Assembly: GCA_035347995.1 (NCBI GenBank)
Contig: DAOPQD010000045.1
Span: 1 to 26,364 of the forward strand
Source of the DNA: JAAZNO01 sp012798275
GTDB taxonomy: Bacteria; Chloroflexota; Anaerolineae; B4-G1; SLSP01
Reading direction: 5' to 3'
Length of the DNA stretch: 26,364 nt
Shown here: positions 21,343-26,364 of the stretch, in pieces
Layout: each line of letters starts with the position of its first letter
Numbering within the stretch: the stretch's first letter is position 1
Notes under the pieces: generated by a model
Seen by the model: the letters and a program-made list of their open reading frames with translations, nothing else
The model's database searches: none
What the model was told of the DNA's origin: nothing
Made by a program: the position numbers and the translations under genes

Positions 21343-22950
21343 ATGCACGTTCCGTGGTGGCAAAGTGGCGTCATTTACCAGATCTATCCGCGCTCGTTCC
21401 AGGACAGCAACGGCGACGGCGTCGGCGACCTGCCGGGCATCCTGCAGCGCCTGGATTACGTCCGCAGCCTGGGGGTGGAGGCGGTGTGGATTTCGCCCAT
21501 CTATCCCTCGCCGATGCATGATTTCGGCTACGACGTGTCGGATTACACGGCCATTCATCCGCTGTTTGGGACGATGGCCGATTTCGACCGGCTGTTGGAG
21601 GCGGCGCACGCCCGCGGCTTGCGGGTGATCCTCGACCTCGTGCCCAATCACACCTCCGATGAGCATCCCTGGTTCCTCGAATCGCGCAGCAGCCGGCAGC
21701 ATCCCCGGCGGGACTGGTACATCTGGCGGGATCCCCGACCGGATGGCGGGCCGCCCAACAACTGGCTCGGTGCCTTCGGCGGCCCGGCGTGGACGTTCGA
21801 TCCGCTCACCGGGCAGTATTACCTGCACCAATTCGACCCGCATCAGCCGGAGCTGAACTATCGCCATCCCGCCGTGCTCGCGGCGATGCTCGAGGTGCTG
21901 CGTTTCTGGCTCGACAAGGGTGTGGACGGCTTCCGCGTGGACGTCATCACCATGATGATCAAGGACGCCGGGCTGCGCGACAATCCGCCCAACCCCGACT
22001 GGGATGGCGTCAATCCCGCCGACAGTCTCAAGCCCGTGTACTCGCGCAATCAGCCAGAAGTCCACGAGCTCATTCGGGCCATGCGGCGCCTGCTGGAGAC
22101 TTACCCCGGCGACCGGGTGCTGATCGGCGAGACGTGGGCGCCGGGCGAGTATTTGCACTACTACGGCGACGCCCTCGACGAATGTCACCTGCCCTTCAAC
22201 TTCGATCTCATCCGCGCGCCGTGGACGGCGCATGACGTGCGGGCCGCTGTCGAGTTCTATGAGGCGGGCGTGCCGCAGGGCGGCTGGCCCAACTACGTCC
22301 TGGGCAATCACGATCAGCCTCGCGTCGCCAGCCGGGTGGGGCCGTCGCAGGCCCGCGTCGCGCAGATGTTGTTGCTGACCCTGCGCGGCACACCTACCTG
22401 CTATTACGGCGACGAGCTCGGCATGGAAAATGTCCCCATCCCGCCGGAATTCATCCAGGATCCGCCCGCCGTGCGTCAGCCGGAGCTCGCGGCGGTCGTG
22501 GGGCGCGATCCGGAGCGCACCCCCATGCCATGGGGGGCTTCGCCCAACGCCGGTTTCACCGCGCCGGGGGTGACGCCGTGGTTGCCGCTGGCGGCGGATT
22601 ACGCGACCCGTAACGTCGCCGTCCAGGAGCAGGATCCGACGTCCATGCTGGCGTTGTTCCGCGCACTGCTGTCGCTGCGCCGGGCTGAGCCGGCGCTGGC
22701 AGGTGGCGATTACGCCACCGTCGGGACCGGAGCGGCAGAGGTGTATGCGTACACGCGCACCGCGCCGGGGAGCGCGCGCTTCCTCGTCGTGCTGAACTTT
22801 GGGGACGTCGCACACACCCTTGACCTGAGCGCCGTCGCACCGCGGGCGGAGATCGCCCTGGCGACGGGGATGCGTCGCCGCGGCGAGGTGAGCCTCAAGG
22901 TACTGGCGCTCGATCCCCACGAGGGGCTGGTGCTGCGGCTGGCCGGGTGA
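21343..22950 (+). CDS. GH13 alpha-glucosidase / oligo-glucosidase
   Basis: 535 residues. The N-terminus WWQSGVIYQIYPRSFQDSNG leads into a complete (beta/alpha)8 barrel. Conserved region I is DLVPNHTSDEHPWF (98-111), region II GFRVDVI with nucleophile Asp200, region III LIGETW with acid Glu263 and region IV LGNHDQPR with Asp324. A beta-sandwich domain C covers about 450-535. It hydrolyses alpha-1,4 or alpha-1,6 glucosidic bonds of small oligosaccharides. No signal peptide is present, so it acts in the cytoplasm on imported sugar, which fits the transporter gene 24 bp downstream. ATG 21343 is 8 bp after GGGAGG; an ATG at 21328 lies just before that site and is unlikely. Exact linkage preference is not readable. 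Confidence 0.92.
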   Translation: MHVPWWQSGVIYQIYPRSFQDSNGDGVGDLPGILQRLDYVRSLGVEAVWISPIYPSPMHDFGYDVSDYTAIHPLFGTMADFDRLLEAAHARGLRVILDLVPNHTSDEHPWFLESRSSRQHPRRDWYIWRDPRPDGGPPNNWLGAFGGPAWTFDPLTGQYYLHQFDPHQPELNYRHPAVLAAMLEVLRFWLDKGVDGFRVDVITMMIKDAGLRDNPPNPDWDGVNPADSLKPVYSRNQPEVHELIRAMRRLLETYPGDRVLIGETWAPGEYLHYYGDALDECHLPFNFDLIRAPWTAHDVRAAVEFYEAGVPQGGWPNYVLGNHDQPRVASRVGPSQARVAQMLLLTLRGTPTCYYGDELGMENVPIPPEFIQDPPAVRQPELAAVVGRDPERTPMPWGASPNAGFTAPGVTPWLPLAADYATRNVAVQEQDPTSMLALFRALLSLRRAEPALAGGDYATVGTGAAEVYAYTRTAPGSARFLVVLNFGDVAHTLDLSAVAPRAEIALATGMRRRGEVSLKVLALDPHEGLVLRLAG

Positions 22951-22973
22951 TGTGGGGAGCGAGAGGTGGGTTG

Positions 22974-24173
22974 ATGAAACGAATTTCTGGGTTACTTCGT
23001 CCTGCCACTCCCGCCTGGCGCGGCGGGCTGTATTATCTGTGCTATTGGGGCGCGATGGCCGTCTGCACGCCCTATCTGAACGTCCATTACTCGCGCCTGG
23101 GACTGACCGGCTTCCAGATCGGACTGCTGGGAGCGTTGATGCCGCTGATGCGTCTCACTGTCGCGCCGGCGGCCTCAGCATTTGCCGATCGCACGGGCTG
23201 GAAGAGGCGGATCCTCACGCTCGGCCTGATTCTGACGGGCGTGGCCATCTTTTTACTGCGGGGCGCGTGGACGTTTGCGCTCATTCTGCCCGTCGTGGTG
23301 TTGATGTCTGTGGTGCAGAGCGTCGCCACCCCCATTGCCGATAGTCTCGTGGCGCGGATGGCGGTGCGTTACCAGGTGGACTACGGCAAGCTGCGGCTAT
23401 GGGGCTCGTTGGGTTTTGCGCTCACGGCGTTGGCGACGGGCGCTATCTGGCAACGCGAGGGCTTCGAAGCGATGTTTATTGTCGGCGCCCTCGTGTTCGT
23501 GCCGGTGGTGCTCGTCGCTCAGGGATTGGAGGAAGCCCGCCTTGACCGGCAGGAGGAACGTGCGCCCTTGCGGAATCTGCTCCGTGATCACGGCCTCCTT
23601 GCGCTGATGATCGCCAATTTCCTCATCGGCGCGGGCGAAGGGCTTTACGTCACTTTTTCCGGCGTCTACATGGACGTCCTGGGCGGGGCGGAATGGATGA
23701 TCGGGGGGCTTTTTGGCTTCTCGGCGTTGGCGGAGCTGCCGGGGATGCAGTTTGTAGGAGCGCTGGCCCGGCGTATCGGCAAACCGCGCACGCTCATCAT
23801 TTCTTATGCGTTGATGGCGCTGGCGTTCTTTGGTTACTCCCTGTCTCACTCGCCGGTGATTTTGCTGCTGTGGGCAATGCTGAAGGGCGTGGGGTTTGGC
23901 CTGTACTTCCCCACCACGGTGAGCCTGGGCGATGAGCGCGTGCCGGAGTCCTGGGCCTCAACCGTCCAATCGCTGTTGATGGCGTTGGGGTGGGGGCTGG
24001 CGCCGTTGATCACTATCCCCCTGGCGGGCTGGCTTTCCGACACGTTAGGGCTGGGGCGGGTTTTCGGGGTCGCTGCCGGGCTGGAATTGCTGGCAATCCT
24101 GGTGTTGAGTCTGGCGTTACTGCGGGGGGCGTTCGCTGTCGCGCCGTTGGTGGATTCTCCCGCTGAGGGTTAA
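22974..24173 (+). CDS. MFS transporter, probably sugar:H+ symport
   Basis: 399 residues with about twelve membrane helices and a central cytoplasmic loop near 190-205 (EARLDRQEERAPLRNLL). The loop after helix 2 has AFADRTGWKRRILTLG, the family's motif A in degenerate form, and a related one, LARRIGKPRTLII, appears in the second half. The N-terminus WRGGLYYLCYWGAMAVCTPY resembles the MFS_1_like/LacY-nucleoside symporter branch. It is 24 bp downstream of the alpha-glucosidase, so the likely role is uptake of a glucoside that the enzyme then splits. GAGGTGGG upstream favours ATG 22974. The substrate is an inference from context. Confidence 0.85.
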   Translation: MKRISGLLRPATPAWRGGLYYLCYWGAMAVCTPYLNVHYSRLGLTGFQIGLLGALMPLMRLTVAPAASAFADRTGWKRRILTLGLILTGVAIFLLRGAWTFALILPVVVLMSVVQSVATPIADSLVARMAVRYQVDYGKLRLWGSLGFALTALATGAIWQREGFEAMFIVGALVFVPVVLVAQGLEEARLDRQEERAPLRNLLRDHGLLALMIANFLIGAGEGLYVTFSGVYMDVLGGAEWMIGGLFGFSALAELPGMQFVGALARRIGKPRTLIISYALMALAFFGYSLSHSPVILLLWAMLKGVGFGLYFPTTVSLGDERVPESWASTVQSLLMALGWGLAPLITIPLAGWLSDTLGLGRVFGVAAGLELLAILVLSLALLRGAFAVAPLVDSPAEG

Positions 24174-24246
24174 GACGTCGGCGGGACAGGCCGATTTTAG
24201 CCGGTGGCTGAACAGTTACGAGTCAAATTTATGGGCGAGGTGGAAA

Positions 24247-25248
24247 ATGCGCATCTGTGTGGTCGGCGGGACGGGGAATATCAGCACGGCGTTCGTGAAA
24301 TTGCTGTTGGCGCAGGGACATGAGGTCACCTGCTTCAATCGGGGGAAGAGCGCGGCGTTGCCTGAAGGGGCGCGGCTACTCCAGGGGGACCGTTCCAACC
24401 GTGCGGACTTCGAGGCGCGGATGCAGGCGGAACACTTCGACGCCGCCATTGACATGATCTGCTTCAACCGTGAGGACGCCTTGAGCAGCATCCGCGCCTT
24501 CCGCGGCGTCGGGCACTTCGTCATGTGCTCGACGGCCTGCACCTACGGCATTGACTCCGATTGGCTGCCCGTGACTGAGGATCACCCGCTGCGCCCCATC
24601 ACGGCCTACGCCCGTAACAAGGCCGCGGCAGATGCGGCGTTTATGGAAGCCTACTACCACGAGGGATTTCCGGTCACTATCATCAAACCTTCGACGACGT
24701 ATGGCCCCCGGCAGGGTTTGCTGCGGCAGATTGCGACGGAGTTCTCCTGGCTCGACCGCATCTGCAAGGGAAAGCCGCTCGTCGTCTGCGGCGACGGCAA
24801 TGCGCTGCATCAGCACCTGCATGTGGACGACGCTGCCCTCTGTTTTGCGAACGTCATCGGCAAGGCACATTGCATCGGACAGACCTACAACATGGTGCGA
24901 CGCGGCTTCACGACCTGGGCGGATTATCACCGGACGGCGATGCGCGTGTTGGGCCGGGAGGTGGACCTCGTCGGCGTGCCGCTCGCCGATCTGCGCGCCT
25001 TCGACATCCCCGGCTTTGCCATCTGTGAGGAGATCTTCGCCCATCACGTGTACTACAGCGCGGACAAGCTCTTCCGCGACGTCCCCGAATTCCAGCCGCA
25101 CATCTCTTTGGAAGACGGCATGGCGCAGGTCATCGCGGCGCTCGATCGTGAGGGGCGGATTCCCGATTCCGATGCGGTGGAGTGGGAGGATCGCATCCTC
25201 GCGGCGCAGCGGCAGGTGCGGGCTGCGGCGGGAAGGCGGGACGGCTAA
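24247..25248 (+). CDS. NAD-dependent epimerase/dehydratase-like protein (extended SDR)
   Basis: 333 residues. The Rossmann N-terminus MRICVVGGTGNISTA carries the glycine motif. Asn31-Arg32 follow beta 2 (TCFNRGK), which favours NADP. The middle has FVMCSTACTYG and the catalytic YxxxK as AYARNKAAAD (about 119-123). IKPSTTYGPRQG and the HQHLHVDDAA segment are typical of sugar-nucleotide epimerase relatives. The C-terminal third binds the substrate and is not diagnostic. GAGGTGGAAA just upstream fixes the start. It lies 73 bp after the MFS gene on the same strand and may share its transcript. A nucleotide-sugar or related substrate is likely but unknown. Confidence 0.85.
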   Translation: MRICVVGGTGNISTAFVKLLLAQGHEVTCFNRGKSAALPEGARLLQGDRSNRADFEARMQAEHFDAAIDMICFNREDALSSIRAFRGVGHFVMCSTACTYGIDSDWLPVTEDHPLRPITAYARNKAAADAAFMEAYYHEGFPVTIIKPSTTYGPRQGLLRQIATEFSWLDRICKGKPLVVCGDGNALHQHLHVDDAALCFANVIGKAHCIGQTYNMVRRGFTTWADYHRTAMRVLGREVDLVGVPLADLRAFDIPGFAICEEIFAHHVYYSADKLFRDVPEFQPHISLEDGMAQVIAALDREGRIPDSDAVEWEDRILAAQRQVRAAAGRRDG

Positions 25249-25329
25249 GGCCAGCAGACAAAATTTCATACAACCCCGTGCCCCCGGCGCCTTCGTGTGA
25301 AAATTACTTTCCTGGAGGTTGGGCCCCCG

Positions 25330-26067
25330 ATGCAGCTTTACTTCATTCGCCATGGACAATCTGAAAACAATCTTCTGTGGGACCAGACCGGCTCGGACGC
25401 CGGGCGTAGCTCCGACCCGGAGTTGACCGACGTAGGGCGGCAGCAGGCGGTGCACCTGGCGGCGTTTCTCGCCGCACCCGGCGTCGCTGGCGGCAACTCA
25501 GTCGCGGCCAGCCATAACCTCAGTGGCTTTCATCTCACGCATCTCTATTGCAGTCCCATGCTGCGGGCGATCGAGACGGCCTTGCCCGTCGCCCGCGCAC
25601 TGGGATTACCGCTCGTCGTTTGGGAGGACCTCCACGAGACGGGCGGTGTCTTCTACACCGACGTGGAAACGCAAGCGCAGATCGGCCTGCCGGGGACCAC
25701 CCGCGCCGGGTTCGTGGCGCGTTTCCCGGAGCTGCTCCTGCCGGAAGGCGATTGGGACTCTGGCTGGTGGAATCGCCCTTTTGAGCCCTACGCGGAGCGT
25801 CCCCTGCGCGCGCGGCGAGTGCTGCAGACGCTCCTGGAGCGGCACGGCGACACGGACGACCGCGTCGCCATGGTCAGCCATGCGGGATTTTACAATCACC
25901 TGCTGCGGGCCATCCTGGATTTACCGGCGGAAGCTCCCGTCTGGTTGGAGCTGCAGAACACTGCTGTCACCCGCATTGACTTCCAGCCGGAGATGCTGCC
26001 TCTGGAGCCCATTCGGCTCGTCTACACCAACCGCGTGGATTTTCTTCCCAAGTCGCTGCTGACCTAG
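25330..26067 (+). CDS. Histidine phosphatase family protein
   Basis: 245 residues of the phosphoglycerate-mutase-like superfamily. The catalytic motif FIRHGQSENN lies at 6-15 with the phosphorylated His9. LTHLYCSPMLRAIETA provides the second arginine. The catalytic Glu region is WEDLHETGG, and the second His is in AMVSHAGFYNHLLRA. All four key residues appear present, so it should be an active phosphatase or mutase. Substrates in this family range from sugar phosphates to nucleotides, and none can be named here. GGAGG 11 bp upstream supports ATG 25330, although a 5' extension to 25297 is open. It is 81 bp downstream of the epimerase and ends the plus-strand run. Confidence 0.85.
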   Translation: MQLYFIRHGQSENNLLWDQTGSDAGRSSDPELTDVGRQQAVHLAAFLAAPGVAGGNSVAASHNLSGFHLTHLYCSPMLRAIETALPVARALGLPLVVWEDLHETGGVFYTDVETQAQIGLPGTTRAGFVARFPELLLPEGDWDSGWWNRPFEPYAERPLRARRVLQTLLERHGDTDDRVAMVSHAGFYNHLLRAILDLPAEAPVWLELQNTAVTRIDFQPEMLPLEPIRLVYTNRVDFLPKSLLT

Positions 26068-26126
26068 CCGTCCCTTTTGCGCCGGAGAGCGCCGGGGGAT
26101 GAATTTCCTTCCGAAGCGGCTGATGC

Positions 26127-26132
26127 TATAAT
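26127..26132 (+). promoter_or_regulatory. Candidate -10 box before the octamer array
   Basis: A perfect TATAAT, with weak TTTCCT (26104-26109) 17 bp upstream. Transcription would begin at about 26139, right at the first octamer, putting the array in the leader RNA. Confidence 0.45.
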
Positions 26133-26139
26133 AGTCATA

Positions 26140-26182
26140 CGTGCGAAGGTGCGAACGGGGACACGTGCACACGTGTCCACGT
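26140..26182 (+). repeat. Octamer tandem repeats near the right edge
   Basis: Units CGTGCGAA, GGTGCGAA, CGGGGACA, CGTGCACA and CGTGTCCA, ending in CGT, keep an 8-bp register and align with the array at 11315-11357. GAAGGAGG and an ATG follow. Confidence 0.78.
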
Positions 26183-26212
26183 AAGTGATTTGCCATTTTC
26201 GAAGGAGGCGCC

Positions 26213-26290
26213 ATGTGCTGGCGCACATCATCTAAGCATGAAAATGTGCGGTCATTGTTCAGCCTGGCGCCAGGTAGCTGCGATGGATGA
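26213..26290 (+). CDS. Possible 25-codon leader or truncated reading frame
   Basis: ATG at 26213 follows GAAGGAGG at 7 bp, a strong ribosome site, but the frame closes after 25 codons (MCWRTSSKHE... ending at TGA 26288). It has no recognisable motif. Because promoter, array, ribosome site and start are all in place, it may be a leader peptide or the start of a gene that has decayed. Evidence for a real product is weak. Confidence 0.3.
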   Translation: MCWRTSSKHENVRSLFSLAPGSCDG

Positions 26291-26326
26291 ACCTTTGTAA
26301 GCTGTAGCTTTTGCCCCTCCCCCAGC

Positions 26327-26362
26327 CCCCTCCCCAACGGCGTTTGCGCCGTTGGGGAGGGG
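26327..26362. repeat. 16-bp perfect inverted repeat at the window end
   Basis: CCCCTCCCCAACGGCG (26327-26342) and its exact reverse complement (26347-26362) flank a TTTG loop. There is no T-run inside the window. C-rich tracts precede it. It looks like a REP-like intergenic element or the stem of a terminator cut by the window edge. Confidence 0.6.
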
Positions 26363-26364
26363 AG

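Noticed and set aside
21298..22920. 540-codon minus-strand open frame
   Set aside because: It is opposite the GH13 gene, which has all catalytic motifs. The antisense product is rich in Arg, His and Gln and matches no family.

Overview
The window is GC-rich bacterial chromosomal DNA. It has ordinary operons, almost all on the plus strand, and no rRNA, CRISPR array, transposase gene or phage gene; I found no tRNA by eye. Several features point to Chloroflexota, probably an Anaerolineae- or Caldilineae-like bacterium. The truncated exported protein at the left edge ends in a FLPLVIRQ tail, and a BaeS-like two-component system sits next to a DUF4405 protein. Short 7- or 8-bp tandem repeats lie just ahead of several start codons. 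This placement rests on gene content and style only and is an inference.

Layout. 1-349: end of an exported HYDIN/ASPM-like protein. 350-3334: an alpha/beta hydrolase, a gene of unknown function, a possible ClpS-like remnant and repeat-rich spacers. 3260-7342: a two-component module with a small exported protein, OmpR-type regulator, sensor kinase, DUF4405 membrane protein and anchored beta-rich protein. Both promoters of this module carry the same 11-bp-spaced TTCAY direct repeats at the same distance from the -10, which predicts that the regulator controls its own cluster. 7441-8300, minus strand: a lipoprotein with a molybdopterin-oxidoreductase (SUOX)-like fold behind a long leader that contains a terminator.

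8399-12410: a compact ECF-type transporter operon. It encodes a stand-alone TiaS-like domain protein, a fused double ATPase, the EcfT subunit with both ARG motifs, a membrane-anchored SUOX-like protein and an S component. I cannot assign a substrate. This combination is my best candidate for an undescribed uptake system.

12662-21144: a complete phosphotransferase (PTS) operon. It runs from an MtlR-like PRD activator through separate EIIC, EIIB and EIIA proteins, a 584-residue MDR dehydrogenase with two Rossmann-like halves, a PfkB sugar-phosphate kinase and an HPr-EI fusion, and ends in a strong terminator. All phosphotransfer components from PEP to sugar are encoded together. The EII proteins look mannitol-type, but the dehydrogenase and kinase suggest a hexitol oxidised to a ketose phosphate that is then phosphorylated again.

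21343-26067: a GH13 alpha-glucosidase and an MFS transporter (probably taking up sugar), then an NAD-dependent epimerase-like protein and a histidine phosphatase. 26068-26364: a promoter, an octamer array, a tiny reading frame and an inverted repeat, with no recognisable gene before the window ends.
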